In this document: positions 33,785 through 43,566 of the stretch, in pieces
How positions within the stretch are numbered: the first letter of the stretch is position 1
How the letters are laid out: the number at the start of each line of letters is the position of its first letter
Assembly (NCBI RefSeq): GCF_014639795.1
Contig: NZ_BMGC01000007.1
Location: 93,110 to 157,109, forward strand
Origin: Gordonia jinhuaensis
GTDB lineage: Bacteria; Actinomycetota; Actinomycetes; Mycobacteriales; Mycobacteriaceae
Direction of reading: 5' to 3'
Length of the DNA stretch: 64,000 nucleotides
Notes under the pieces: generated by a model
Database searches by the model: none
Seen by the model: only the letters and a program-made list of their open reading frames with translations
Told to the model about the DNA's origin: nothing
Program-made: the position numbers and the translations under genes

Positions 33785-34629
33785 AGGCGAACGGTACCGT
33801 CGATGATCGTCCGGCTAGTGCCGCCCACCCAGATCCCGGCCGCACCCTCGTCGTCGACGTAGACGCGACCAGAACGTCCCAGCACAGTTCCCTGTGAGGC
33901 CACGTAGTGCTCGGGCACCGATTCGATCGACCGCAGCCACACCGCGAGCCCGGCGTTGAGACTGCCGGTGACGGGGTCTTCGGAGACGCCGACCGCCGGG
34001 ATGAATCCGCGCACCTCGATGTCGGCGGGAGCGGCATTCGGATACCGACCGAAAACACCGATCTTCATGTCCGCGACCTTGGCGAAGTCGGGCGTCAGAT
34101 CGAGAACCGCACGTGCAGAGGATAGTTCGATTCCCATCCAGCCGGGACCGTTGTCGACCCAGTTGCTCGACACGTAGTCGTCTCGCGTCACACCGATCGC
34201 CTCGAGCGCGCGATCGATGGTCGCATCGTCCACGTCGCCGGACCGCAGCAGTTCCGGTGCCTTGAACGCCAGTCGTTCACCGTCGACCCGCAATTCCACC
34301 AGACCGATACCGCACTCCTGAACGATCCTGTCTCCCTGCGGTTTTCCACCGGATGCGAGCCACGCATGAGCCGAACCCAACGTGGGATGGCCGGCGAACG
34401 GGAGCTCGCCCCCGGGAGTGAAGATACGTAGTCGGTAATCCGCGGCGGGGTCGGTGGACGGGAGCACGAAGGTGGTCTCGGAGAGATTGGTCCACCGTGC
34501 GAACTGCGCCATCGACTCATCCGCCAAATCTGTCGAATCCAGCACCACCGCAACGGGATTGCCGGTCACAGCATCCGATTCCTCCGGCGCAGAGGTGAAC
34601 ACGTCGACTTGGGCGAACGGGCGCTTCAT
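33781..34629 (-). CDS. PhzF-family isomerase
   Basis: A 282-residue protein of the diaminopimelate-epimerase fold used by PhzF. Signatures are the opening QVDVFTSAPEESDAVTGNPVAVVLD, the catalytic Glu region RWTNLSETTFVLP, PGGELPFAGHPTLGSAHAWL and DPVTGSLNAGLAVWL. The substrate is unknown for most family members, and no phenazine genes are nearby. It is translationally coupled to tatD and divergent from metG, so it is probably a housekeeping-locus passenger. Confidence 0.88.
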   Translation of the reverse strand: MKRPFAQVDVFTSAPEESDAVTGNPVAVVLDSTDLADESMAQFARWTNLSETTFVLPSTDPAADYRLRIFTPGGELPFAGHPTLGSAHAWLASGGKPQGDRIVQECGIGLVELRVDGERLAFKAPELLRSGDVDDATIDRALEAIGVTRDDYVSSNWVDNGPGWMGIELSSARAVLDLTPDFAKVADMKIGVFGRYPNAAPADIEVRGFIPAVGVSEDPVTGSLNAGLAVWLRSIESVPEHYVASQGTVLGRSGRVYVDDEGAAGIWVGGTSRTIIDGTVRL

Positions 34630-34907
34630 GAGACCGATCGTGCCAGATGGCCCCTCGCGACGTCACGCGGATTATCCCGACCACACCGACCACACCGCGA
34701 CAATGTGTCCCACTCTTCGACGGGGCGCCGATGTAGATGTGTCGGCAGTCCCCTTTCTCGGCATCACGCCGACGTATACGTCCGCCGAGGTAGACGTCCG
34801 CCTCGGGATCCCCGAAGAACTGGGGACTCGGGCAACCCGCTGCATCTCCGGAGTCGGCAGTGAGTGCCGTATGAACACCGGGCTCATCCCGATAAGCTGG
34901 ACGCACT

Positions 34908-36461
34908 ATGGCTGCTGACTCCAAGACCCCGTTCTACCTCACCACCGCGATCGCCTACCCGAACGGCGCACCGCACATCGGGCATGCCTATGAGTACATC
35001 TCCGCCGACGCCATCGCCCGCTACAAGCGGCTTGACGGTTTCGACGTACGCTTCCTCACCGGCACCGACGTCCACGGCCAGAAGATGCAGCAGACGGCCG
35101 CCGCCGAGGGGGTACCCACAGCCGAACTCGCGCGCCGTAACTCCGACAGGTTCCAGGAACTGCAGGATCGGCTCGGATCCAGCTACGACCGGTTCATCCG
35201 CACCTCCGACGACGACCACAAGAAGGCATCGGCGGCGATCTGGAACCGGATGGCCGCAGCCGGCGACATCTACCTCGACACCTATTCAGGCTGGTACGAC
35301 GTCCGCGACGAGGCCTTCTACGCTGAGGCCGACACCAGCGTCAACGACAAGGGTGAGCGGGTCGCAACCGACACCGGCCATGTCCTCACCTGGACCGAGG
35401 AGCAGACCTACTTCTTCCGGCTCTCGAAGTACCAGGACAACCTCCTCGACCTGTACGAGGCCCATCCGGAGTACATCGGTCCCGACGTGCGCCGCAATGA
35501 GGTGGTCAGCTTCGTCAAGGGCGGGCTCACCGACCTGTCGATCTCCCGGACCACCTTCGATTGGGGCGTCCCGGTGCCCGATCACCCCGAACACGTCATG
35601 TACGTGTGGGTCGATGCGCTCACCAACTACCTCACCGGTGTCGGTTTCCCCGACGACACCGCGACGTTCGAACGGTACTGGCCGGCCAACCTGCACATCA
35701 TCGGCAAGGACATCATCCGGTTCCACTGCGTGTACTGGCCGGCCTTCCTGATGAGCGCCGGCATCGAGGTACCCAAACGGGTGTTCGCACACGGCTTCCT
35801 GTTCAACCGCGGCGAGAAGATGAGCAAGTCGATCGGCAACGTCGTCGACCCGAACACCCTCATCGACGAGTTCGGCCTCGATCCCCTGCGCTATTTCTTC
35901 CTGCGTGAGGTGCCCTACGGCCAAGACGGCTCCTACTCCACCGACGCGATCATCGCGCGTATCAACGCCGACCTCGCCAACGACTACGGCAACCTCACCC
36001 AGCGCACCTGCTCGATGATCGGCAAGTATTTCGACGGCATGATCCCCGTCCCGGGCGACCTCACCGACGAAGACGAGCAACTCCTCGCCCGCGCCGACGA
36101 ACTCCACGCGCGTACGCGCTGGCATTACGACCGGCAAGCCATGCATCTCGCGCTCGAGGCCACCTGGGAGGTGCTCGCCGAGACCAACCGCTACATCTCC
36201 GCACAGGAACCGTGGAAGACGGTCAAACTCGACCCCGACCGCGCCGGGACTGTGCTCTACATCTGCGCCGAGGTGGTTCGGATCGCGTCGATCCTGACGC
36301 TGCCGGTGATGCCCGAGGCCTGCGGCAAGGTGCTCGACACCCTCGCGGTGTCCGACAACGCCCGCGACTTCTCCCACCTGACCGATCGCCTCGACGCGGG
36401 TACCGAACTGCCGACACCGACGCCGGTGTTCCCACGGTACGAGGCGAAGACCGAGCAGTGA
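34908..36461 (+). CDS. metG: Methionyl-tRNA synthetase
   Basis: Charges tRNA-Met. Class I synthetase of 517 residues: HIGH motif [14 protein letters not shown], the [18 protein letters not shown] segment and KMSKS within [15 protein letters not shown], then an anticodon-binding helical domain from about residue 360. It has the short form without a C-terminal tRNA-binding/dimer domain, as in mycobacteria. The 278-base region to the left of the gene, shared with the PhzF gene, shows no gene. Confidence 0.96.
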   Translation: MAADSKTPFYLTTAIAYPNGAPHIGHAYEYISADAIARYKRLDGFDVRFLTGTDVHGQKMQQTAAAEGVPTAELARRNSDRFQELQDRLGSSYDRFIRTSDDDHKKASAAIWNRMAAAGDIYLDTYSGWYDVRDEAFYAEADTSVNDKGERVATDTGHVLTWTEEQTYFFRLSKYQDNLLDLYEAHPEYIGPDVRRNEVVSFVKGGLTDLSISRTTFDWGVPVPDHPEHVMYVWVDALTNYLTGVGFPDDTATFERYWPANLHIIGKDIIRFHCVYWPAFLMSAGIEVPKRVFAHGFLFNRGEKMSKSIGNVVDPNTLIDEFGLDPLRYFFLREVPYGQDGSYSTDAIIARINADLANDYGNLTQRTCSMIGKYFDGMIPVPGDLTDEDEQLLARADELHARTRWHYDRQAMHLALEATWEVLAETNRYISAQEPWKTVKLDPDRAGTVLYICAEVVRIASILTLPVMPEACGKVLDTLAVSDNARDFSHLTDRLDAGTELPTPTPVFPRYEAKTEQ

Positions 36462-36468
36462 CGATGCG

Positions 36469-37689
36469 GTGAGCACGGGAGCCGGATTCGCTCTCGACGC
36501 CGGCGAGACGATCGGCGCAGGACTCGCCCCCGAGGACGCCCTCGTCGCGCTGTCCGTGCGGGCACGCAGCCGTGGACTGCCCGGACCCGCGGCCGTCATC
36601 GGCGACTGGTTCGGCCACACGGCGATCATCGCGCCGAGCATCGAGATCATCGGCGGCACAAGCCTGCTGGACCGCGGCGGGGTCTTCTCCTTCGGCTGGT
36701 GGTCGTTCCCCGACCGGGTGGCGCAGTCGCAGCTGCCACCCGTCGGTGCGGGTGCCACCGAGGGTGTGCTCGCCTGTCGAGACGGCGTGTGGGTCTATCA
36801 CCACGTCGGCGGCGCGCCATGCCCGGAGTGGGTTCGGCAGAGTGTGCTCGGTGATCGCCCCCGAACCGGCACCGAGAGCTGGTCGGCAACCTGGCACGCC
36901 CCCGAGCGCGCACCTCATCTCGAGGCGATCATCGCGTGTAAGGAGGCGATCGCCGCGGGCGAGATCTACCAGGCGTGTGTGTGCACGCGGTTCGACGGGC
37001 GGCTCGACGGGTCCGCCGTCGGCTTCTTCGCCGATGGCGTCCACAGTCACCGGCCACGCAAAGCCGCGTTCCTGCACGGCGATTGGGGATCGATAGCCTC
37101 GTTCTCGCCGGAGACCTATCTGCGCACACGGGGCCGAAGGGTCACATCGAGCCCGATCAAGGGGACCCTCCCCCGCACTGCCGATCCGGCGCTGCTGCGC
37201 AGCTCGGCCAAAGATGTCGCCGAGAACATCATGATCGTCGACCTCGTGCGCAACGACCTCGGACGTGTGGCCGTCACCGGATCGGTTGCCGTCACTGAAC
37301 TGCTGGCTGTGCATCCGGCACCCGGTGTATGGCATCTGGTGTCGACCGTCTCGGCGCGGCTACGCGACGACGTGTCGTGCGCCGACCTCCTCGAGGCCTC
37401 CTTCCCACCGGCATCGGTGACGGGAACACCGAAGCTGCGCGCACGAGAATTGTTGCGCCAGTGGGAAACAAACCCTCGCGGCGTGTACTGCGGCGCCATC
37501 GGCATGCGCACGCCCGGCGGCGACATCGACCTCAACGTCGCGATCCGGACCGTCGCCGTGACACCGGATGGCCGCGCGACACTCGGTGTCGGCGGCGGCA
37601 TCACGATCGGCTCGGATCCGGAGCTGGAATGGCAGGAATGCCTCGACAAGGCCGCCGCCACGATCGATCTCACCCCGCTCGGCGCATGA
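36469..37689 (+). CDS. pabB: Aminodeoxychorismate synthase component I
   Basis: Converts chorismate to 4-amino-4-deoxychorismate for folate synthesis. A 406-residue chorismate-binding enzyme. The catalytic part shows ACKEAIAAGEIYQACVCTRF, SPIKGTLPR, LRSSAKDVAENIMIVDLVRNDLGRV and the FPPASVTGTPKLRA loop and GGGITIGSDPELEWQE end. The N-terminal 130 residues are diverged. GTG start seven bases after metG stop; the next gene overlaps by four bases. Same order as in M. tuberculosis. Confidence 0.9.
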   Translation: MSTGAGFALDAGETIGAGLAPEDALVALSVRARSRGLPGPAAVIGDWFGHTAIIAPSIEIIGGTSLLDRGGVFSFGWWSFPDRVAQSQLPPVGAGATEGVLACRDGVWVYHHVGGAPCPEWVRQSVLGDRPRTGTESWSATWHAPERAPHLEAIIACKEAIAAGEIYQACVCTRFDGRLDGSAVGFFADGVHSHRPRKAAFLHGDWGSIASFSPETYLRTRGRRVTSSPIKGTLPRTADPALLRSSAKDVAENIMIVDLVRNDLGRVAVTGSVAVTELLAVHPAPGVWHLVSTVSARLRDDVSCADLLEASFPPASVTGTPKLRARELLRQWETNPRGVYCGAIGMRTPGGDIDLNVAIRTVAVTPDGRATLGVGGGITIGSDPELEWQECLDKAAATIDLTPLGA

Positions 37690-38480
37690 GCACCGGCAGC
37701 CCACAAGCCGCAGTCGCACCTTCTGCCGGTGAACTCGTCAGCGCAACAGTGAAGCTGGCGAGGTCCTTCGGCGTGCGTTGCGACGATCCGACGGTTCTAC
37801 GCGACCGGGCAAACCTCATCGTCCACCTCGCGCCGGCGCCGGTTGTCGCACGTATCCCCTTCCAGCTGAACCGCTTTCGTGATGACGTCCTCGGCGGACA
37901 GCGCATCGAGGTGGCGGTGACGGGCCACTTGGCGGCCCACGGTCTCCCGGTCATCGCGCCATTGCGCGACATCGCGCCCGGACCTCATACCGTCCTGGAT
38001 CGGCATGTCACCTTCTGGCCGTATGTCGCCAAACTCGACGAGCGTCCCGAACCCACCGCTGTCCGTGACTCTCTGACCGCGATCCATCGCGCGTTGAGCA
38101 CACTGTCGATCGACCTCACCGGCCGAGGGCCCGCACGCGACATCATCGGCGCGCTGGGCCGGATCCCTCTCAGCGCCCCGCGCCAGGCCGCGATCCGCGC
38201 CGAACTCGACTCTCTGCTCGAAGTCCTCGCATCCGCACCGACGCAACCGCTGCACGGCGACCCGCACACCGGCAACGTGTACCTGACCGCGATGGGCCTG
38301 CGCTGGACGGATTTCGAAGACATCTGGTGCGGACCGGTCGAATGGGATGAGGCGTGCCTGATGACCGGCCGCACCCCGTTGCGGCCGGCACCCCGCCACG
38401 ACCGTCACCCCGAGGTCCTCTCGGCATGTCTGTCGCTTCGCCGCCTGCAGGCCGATATGTGGTCGGCATGCACCGGCTGA
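37686..38480 (+). CDS. Aminoglycoside phosphotransferase-like kinase
   Basis: A 264-residue protein kinase-like fold. The catalytic loop is PLHGDPHTGNVYL (Brenner motif H-G-D-x-H-x2-N) and the metal segment reads TDFEDIWCGPVEWDEAC, with DFE in place of the more common DFG/DFD. These enzymes phosphorylate antibiotics, homoserine, choline or fructosamine; no substrate can be assigned. ATG overlaps the pabB stop (ATGA). It is convergent with rsmI, with a 37-base gap. Confidence 0.82.
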   Translation: MSTGSPQAAVAPSAGELVSATVKLARSFGVRCDDPTVLRDRANLIVHLAPAPVVARIPFQLNRFRDDVLGGQRIEVAVTGHLAAHGLPVIAPLRDIAPGPHTVLDRHVTFWPYVAKLDERPEPTAVRDSLTAIHRALSTLSIDLTGRGPARDIIGALGRIPLSAPRQAAIRAELDSLLEVLASAPTQPLHGDPHTGNVYLTAMGLRWTDFEDIWCGPVEWDEACLMTGRTPLRPAPRHDRHPEVLSACLSLRRLQADMWSACTG

Positions 38481-38517
38481 GTTCCCCGACACACCCGTGA
38501 CACCGGATGGTCGGGCG

Positions 38518-39369
38518 TCACTCCCGCGACGCGAGCACCGCCTGGTAGAGCTCCCGCTTGGACACCCCGGACTCCTCGGCCACCTGCGCGCAGGCGTCCT
38601 TGAGGCGCATTCCCTCGTCGACGAGTTCCCCGACCCGGTCGACGAGATCCTCCGGCTCGTCGGTGGCCACATCAGTCGCGCCCTCGATGACCACGGTGAT
38701 CTCCCCGCGCACACCGTCGGCGGCCCAGTCGGCGAGTTCGGCGAGACCCCCGCGCCGAACCTCCTCGTAGGTTTTCGTCAGCTCACGGCACACCGCGGCT
38801 CGCCGGTCGGCGCCGAGCACGTCGGCTGCGTCGGCCAGCGTCGAGGCGAGCCGGTGCGGCGATTCGAAGAAGGCGACTGTGCGCGGCTCGGCGACCAGTG
38901 TCTGCAACCACCGTTTACGCGCTCCCGGTTTGCGCGGGGCGAAGCCATCGAAACAGAACCGCTCCACCGGCAGTCCCGAGACCGCGAGCGCGGTGGTCAC
39001 CGCCGACGGGCCCGGCAAGCAGGTGACCGTCAACCCCGCAGCCGCGGCCGCCGCGACGAGCCGGTACCCGGGGTCGCTGACCGACGGCATTCCCGCGTCG
39101 GTCACCACGAGCACGGTCGCACCGTCGCGGATCTCCTCGACGAGTGCCGGCGTACGAGCGGCCTCCACATGGTCGTAGTAGCTCACGACACGCCCGCCGA
39201 TCTCCACGCCGAGTGCCGAGGCGAGTGCCCGGGTGCGGCGGGTGTCCTCGGCGGCCACGATGTCGGCCTGCGCCAACGCGGCCCGCAGCCGGGGTGAGGC
39301 GTCGTCGGTCTGGCCCATCGGGGTCGCTGCGAGAACCAGTCGACCGGCGGATTCGTCGGTGCTCATCAC
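38518..39369 (-). CDS. rsmI: 16S rRNA (cytidine1402-2'-O)-methyltransferase
   Basis: Methylates the 2'-OH of C1402 in the decoding centre. A 283-residue tetrapyrrole-methylase-fold enzyme with LVLAATPMGQTDDASPRLR, the EDTRRTRALA segment and VTDAGMPSVSDPGYRLVAA followed by PGPSAVTTALAVSG and the RSPHRL-like FESPHRLASTL. Divergent from pmt; their 5' ends are 22 bases apart. Confidence 0.92.
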   Translation of the reverse strand: MMSTDESAGRLVLAATPMGQTDDASPRLRAALAQADIVAAEDTRRTRALASALGVEIGGRVVSYYDHVEAARTPALVEEIRDGATVLVVTDAGMPSVSDPGYRLVAAAAAAGLTVTCLPGPSAVTTALAVSGLPVERFCFDGFAPRKPGARKRWLQTLVAEPRTVAFFESPHRLASTLADAADVLGADRRAAVCRELTKTYEEVRRGGLAELADWAADGVRGEITVVIEGATDVATDEPEDLVDRVGELVDEGMRLKDACAQVAEESGVSKRELYQAVLASRE

Positions 39370-39378
39370 ACCTCAGCC

Positions 39379-39384
39379 TACGAT
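39379..39384 (+). promoter_or_regulatory. Likely -10 element for a leaderless pmt transcript
   Basis: TACGAT lies seven bases upstream of the GTG at 39392, with no ribosome site between them. This matches the TANNNT-N7-start arrangement of leaderless mRNAs in Mycobacteriales. Confidence 0.5.
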
Positions 39385-39391
39385 TGTCCGC

Positions 39392-40993
39392 GTGACCCTC
39401 GCCTCGACACTCATCGCGCGTCCGCGCCCCGACCGCACCGATGAGCTCCTCGACACCCCGGGTTACGTCGAAGACCTGGGTGTTTCCCCCGCGCCGGTGG
39501 TCCCCAGACCGCCCTTCGGCGCCACCGATCGCCGACGCGGACTGATCGTCGGCGTGGTGATCGTGGTGATCGCGGCACTGACCCGGTTCTGGGATCTCAA
39601 CCATCCGACCGACAAGGGCACGCCGGTCTTCGACGAGAAGCATTACGTGCCGCAGGCGTGGCAGGTGCTCACCGGCGGCAACTGGATCGAGGACAATCCC
39701 GGATACGGGCTGGTGGTCCACCCGCCGGTGGGCAAGTGGATGATCGCCATCGGCGAGTGGATGTTCGGCTACGACCCGATGGGCTGGCGTTTCATGTCGG
39801 CGGTGGTCGGCGTGGCGATGGTCCTCATCATCTACCGGATGACCCGTCGGCTCACACGCTCGACGATGATCGGCGCGGTCGCCGGGCTGTTCGCGATCTG
39901 CGATGGCGTGCTGTTCGTGCAGTCCCGGATGGGCATGCTCGACATCTTCCAGATCTTCTTCCTGCTCGCGGCGATCGCGGCCATCGTCGTGGACCGCGAT
40001 CAGATGCGCGAGCGGATGTACAACGTGTGGCTCGACGGCCGGATGAACGACTCCCCACTCGGCCCGCGACTCGGCTTCCGGTGGTGGCGATTCACCGCGG
40101 GCGTGCTGGTGGGATTGGGACTGGCCACCAAATGGTCGGGCATCTACTTCGCGCTGTTCTACCTGCTGCTCTCGCTGGGACTCGACGTGGCCACCCGCAA
40201 GTCCTTCCACGTGACGCGGCCGTGGCGCGGCACCCTGTTCCGTGATGCGCTGCCGTCGTTCCTGTCCATCGCGGTGCTGCCGGTGGTCATCTACTTCGTC
40301 TCGTTCACCCCGTGGTTCGCCAGCGAGACCTCGGTCTACCGGCACGCCGTGGGGCAGCAGGTGGGTACCGGCGGCACCTGGTCGTGGGTGCCCGACGCGT
40401 GGCGGTCGCTCTGGTACTACGAGTCGGGCGTGTTGAACTTCCACGAGACGCTCACCAATTCCGCGGGCTATCACCATCCGTGGGAGTCGAAGCCATGGAC
40501 GTGGCCGATGGGTCTGCGCCCGATGCTCTACGCGGTGTCCAACGGCCCCGACATGTGCGGCGGTCAGGAGTGCGTGCGCATCCAGATGCTGATCGGCTCA
40601 CCGGCGATGTGGTGGGTGAGCCTGCCGATGCTCCTGTGGGGCACCTGGCGGTGGCTGGTGCACCGCGACTGGCGCTATGCGGTGGTGCTCACCGGCTACG
40701 CGGCGAGCTTCCTGCCGTGGTTCGCCAACCTCGACCGGCAGATGTACTTCTTCTACGCGACCGCCATGGCGCCGTTCCTGGTGATGGGCCTGGCGCTGTG
40801 CGTATCCGATGTGATCGGCACCCGCGACGCCGGCCCACGACGCAGCGAACGCCGCATGCTCGGGGTGATCGTGGCCGCGATCTACGTCGCTCTGGTGGTG
40901 GCCAACTTCGTGTGGCTGTGGCCCATCCTCACCGGGGCGCCGATCTCACCGACGATGTGGAACCAGGAGATCTGGTTGCCCAGCTGGCGCTGA
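39392..40993 (+). CDS. pmt: Dolichyl-phosphate-mannose-protein mannosyltransferase (Pmt)
   Basis: A 533-residue multi-span membrane enzyme that O-mannosylates secreted proteins from polyprenyl-phosphomannose. Early segment: LIVGVVIVVIAALTRFWDLNHPTDKGTPVFDEKHY contains the first span and the DE pair (FDEKHY) used as catalytic acid; HPPVGKWMIAIGEWMFG follows. About 10 spans can be drawn. The start at 39392 is set by the -10 box at 39379 and by the first conserved residues; upstream frame is shadow of rsmI. Confidence 0.95.
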   Translation: MTLASTLIARPRPDRTDELLDTPGYVEDLGVSPAPVVPRPPFGATDRRRGLIVGVVIVVIAALTRFWDLNHPTDKGTPVFDEKHYVPQAWQVLTGGNWIEDNPGYGLVVHPPVGKWMIAIGEWMFGYDPMGWRFMSAVVGVAMVLIIYRMTRRLTRSTMIGAVAGLFAICDGVLFVQSRMGMLDIFQIFFLLAAIAAIVVDRDQMRERMYNVWLDGRMNDSPLGPRLGFRWWRFTAGVLVGLGLATKWSGIYFALFYLLLSLGLDVATRKSFHVTRPWRGTLFRDALPSFLSIAVLPVVIYFVSFTPWFASETSVYRHAVGQQVGTGGTWSWVPDAWRSLWYYESGVLNFHETLTNSAGYHHPWESKPWTWPMGLRPMLYAVSNGPDMCGGQECVRIQMLIGSPAMWWVSLPMLLWGTWRWLVHRDWRYAVVLTGYAASFLPWFANLDRQMYFFYATAMAPFLVMGLALCVSDVIGTRDAGPRRSERRMLGVIVAAIYVALVVANFVWLWPILTGAPISPTMWNQEIWLPSWR

Positions 40994-41019
40994 GAACCCC
41001 GGCGCCGCATGGTGTGCGC

Positions 41020-41388
41020 TCACAGCGCCTTGTCGAGCAGCTCCCTGATCGCCGCGTCGTCGAGGCCGAGATCGCGCGCCTGCGCCACGAACTGCACCGC
41101 GAGTGCACCGGCCCGCTGGCGCGCCGAGTCGGCCTGGGCCTTGATGAACGACCCGTGACGGCCACGGGTCTCGATGACCCCCTCGGCCTCGAGTTCGCGG
41201 TAGGCCTTGGCGACGGTGTTCGCGGCCAGGCCGAGCTGGGCGGCCAGGGCTCGTACCGTGGGAATCCGACTACCGGCCAGGATCTCGCCGCGCGCGATCA
41301 GATCGAGGACGCCCGCGCGGAGCTGTTCGAAGGGCGGCACCGGCGATGACGGGTCGATCCGCACGTCGAGGGAGATCTGCTCACTCAC
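41020..41388 (-). CDS. GntR-family regulator, short YtrA type
   Basis: A 122-residue DNA-binding protein with winged helix near residues 15-80 ([51 protein letters not shown]) and only a short helical tail with no ligand domain, as in the YtrA subfamily. GTG at 41388 overlaps the arcA stop (GTGA), so it is expressed with arcA and may regulate it. Convergent with pmt. Confidence 0.85.
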   Translation of the reverse strand: MSEQISLDVRIDPSSPVPPFEQLRAGVLDLIARGEILAGSRIPTVRALAAQLGLAANTVAKAYRELEAEGVIETRGRHGSFIKAQADSARQRAGALAVQFVAQARDLGLDDAAIRELLDKAL

Positions 41389-42620
41389 AGCGCATCCCGA
41401 GCCACCGGACACGACATGCACCGCGGACCGCCGCGACCAGAACCCAGCTCACTGCCCGCGATGGTGAGCACTTCGATCCCCGAGTCGCGTAACCGTCTGT
41501 TGGTCTCGACGTTGCGGTCATAGGCCACCACCACACCCGGCGCGATGGCCAGCGTGTTGTTCCCGTCATCCCACTGCTCGCGTTCGGCGGTGATCGCGTC
41601 CAGTGTCCCGGTGTCGATCACGCGCAGCTTCTCCAACCCCATCGCCTCGGCGGCGGCCGCCACGAACGGGGTCGGACCCGAGATGGTCGCGTGCGCGCCG
41701 TCACTGCGCAATGTGTACGCCGACAACGTGTCCGCGACGGCGGGATACATCACCAGCGCATCGACGTCGACCATGGTGCACACGGTGTCCAGATGCATCG
41801 ACGCTCGGCGCTGCTCGATCGGCACCACCAGCACGGTGTGGGCCAGCTCATCTTCGAAGAGACTGCGCGCCAAGGCTTCTGCACCGGCCGGGGTGGTGCG
41901 CTCCCCCACCCCGACGGCCACCACACCCGGCGCGAGCAGCAGCACATCGCCGCCCTCGACCGGGGCGGTCCGCGACTCATACGCCCGTCGCGCACCACGG
42001 AAGCGCGGGTGATGTGCGTAGATCAGGTCGGTGAGCGACGTCTCGCGGGTGCGTGCGGCCAGCGCCAGTGAGGTGATGGCGAACCGCCCGCCGATCCAGA
42101 ACGACGAGTCGCGGGTGAACAGCAGGTTGGGCAGCGGCGAGATCGCGAATTCGATCCCGTTGTGCATCCGTCGCACCAGCGATGCGCGGGCGGCCGAGGG
42201 CGTCTCGGGCAACTCGTCGAAGGTGACACCGGCGGTCAGCACGGTCGCCAGCTCGGCCGGTGGCAGTCCCCGCAGATACACCGCGACCTCGTCGGCGAGG
42301 TGGCGACCGAGCTGACGTTCGCTGACCGCCGCACTGATGCCCTGCATGCGCGCGGCACCGCTGATGTCGAAGGTTTCGGCGAGCAGATCGCCGAGCAGCA
42401 GCACCTCCACCCCATGCGACCGGAGCAGTCCTGCGAACGCGTCGTGTTCCTCCTGCGCCCTGTCGACCCAGGGAATTCCGTCGAACAGCAGCTGGTCGGA
42501 ATTACGCGGTGTGAGGCGGCGGAGTTCGTCGCCGGGACGATGCAACATCACCGTGCGCAGCCGGCCGACCTCGGAGTCGGCGCCGAAACGGGGTTGTGCT
42601 GGCGTGTCGGGCACGGTCAT
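41385..42620 (-). CDS. arcA: Arginine deiminase
   Basis: Hydrolyses arginine to citrulline and ammonia. A 411-residue guanidine-modifying enzyme: [53 protein letters not shown], and the nucleophilic Cys in [13 protein letters not shown] near the C-terminus. ATG at 42620 chosen for normal length; a longer frame upstream lacks family residues. No argF/arcC/arcD beside it, so the pathway is incomplete locally. In M. tuberculosis arcA is at the same end of this block. Confidence 0.94.
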   Translation of the reverse strand: MTVPDTPAQPRFGADSEVGRLRTVMLHRPGDELRRLTPRNSDQLLFDGIPWVDRAQEEHDAFAGLLRSHGVEVLLLGDLLAETFDISGAARMQGISAAVSERQLGRHLADEVAVYLRGLPPAELATVLTAGVTFDELPETPSAARASLVRRMHNGIEFAISPLPNLLFTRDSSFWIGGRFAITSLALAARTRETSLTDLIYAHHPRFRGARRAYESRTAPVEGGDVLLLAPGVVAVGVGERTTPAGAEALARSLFEDELAHTVLVVPIEQRRASMHLDTVCTMVDVDALVMYPAVADTLSAYTLRSDGAHATISGPTPFVAAAAEAMGLEKLRVIDTGTLDAITAEREQWDDGNNTLAIAPGVVVAYDRNVETNRRLRDSGIEVLTIAGSELGSGRGGPRCMSCPVARDAL

Positions 42621-42733
42621 CAGACCACGGTAGGTGATGGCGGCCGCTTCGTCGGTGTGACCACACCGACACCGGGCGCTATTCCCCGAGGACACCGCGA
42701 CGCACGCGCGGAGGTGCCACCTACGCTGGGTCG

Positions 42734-43492
42734 ATGACCACGAGCACCTCGCGCACCGTGGGGATCGACCTGGCCGCCGCACCCGAACGCACCGCGGCCG
42801 CGGTGCTGGAGTGGTCGCCCGAGTGCGCCCGCGTGGTGGCACTCGCCCTGCCCGCCGACGATGCGACACTGCGCGAGGTGTGCGCCGGCGCCGACCGGAT
42901 CGGGGTGGATGCGCCGATCGGCTGGCCGTCGGCATTCGTCGACTTCGTCACCGCCCATCGCGCGCACCGGACCCCGCCGGGGCTCGGCCTCGACCAGCGC
43001 GGCGCCCGCAGGCCACTGACCCTGCGTGTCACCGACGACTATGTCGCACGCACGACCGGGCTGACCCCGCTGAGCGTCTCGGCCGACCTCATCGCCAACG
43101 TCGCCTTCCGCGCCGCCGGGTTGCTCGCTGATCTGGGCGTCGACGATCGCGTGAACGGGCGCGCAGTCGAGGCCTACCCGGCTGCGGCACTGCACCATTG
43201 GGGATTGGCCCACCGCCGCTACAAGGGGGCCGCCAATGCGGTGGCGCTCGCGGAGCTGGTGTCCGCGCTGGAACGCGCCGCACCGTGGCTCGACCTCGGC
43301 GAGCATCGAGCGCTGTGCACCCGGCGCGACGACGCCTTCGACGCGGTCATCACCGCGATGATCGCCCGGGCCGCCCAGCTGGACGCCACGGTGTCACCAC
43401 CGCCCGATCTCGACCGCTCGGTGATCGCCGACGAGGGATGGATCCACATCCCGCGGTGCACACTCGCCGACCTCGTCGGAACCGACACCTGA
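42734..43492 (+). CDS. DUF429 protein (predicted RNase H-like nuclease)
   Basis: A 252-residue protein. The opening [19 protein letters not shown] gives an RNase-H-like first strand with Asp11-ish, the mid segment [13 protein letters not shown] a second acidic strand, and [18 protein letters not shown] the last. This is the DUF429 arrangement of acidic residues. No enzymatic role is established. It stands alone, divergent from arcA and convergent with the M20 gene. Confidence 0.8.
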   Translation: MTTSTSRTVGIDLAAAPERTAAAVLEWSPECARVVALALPADDATLREVCAGADRIGVDAPIGWPSAFVDFVTAHRAHRTPPGLGLDQRGARRPLTLRVTDDYVARTTGLTPLSVSADLIANVAFRAAGLLADLGVDDRVNGRAVEAYPAAALHHWGLAHRRYKGAANAVALAELVSALERAAPWLDLGEHRALCTRRDDAFDAVITAMIARAAQLDATVSPPPDLDRSVIADEGWIHIPRCTLADLVGTDT

Positions 43493-43566
43493 TCGCAACC
43501 GATACCTGGTCGCGGCCGATCAGGGTGGGCGAGAACCTGTTCGGGCGATCAATCGACCGCCGGCGG

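Noticed and set aside
34630..34907. Small gene between the PhzF gene and metG
   Set aside because: Frames here have no ribosome site or family pattern; most likely the two divergent promoters.
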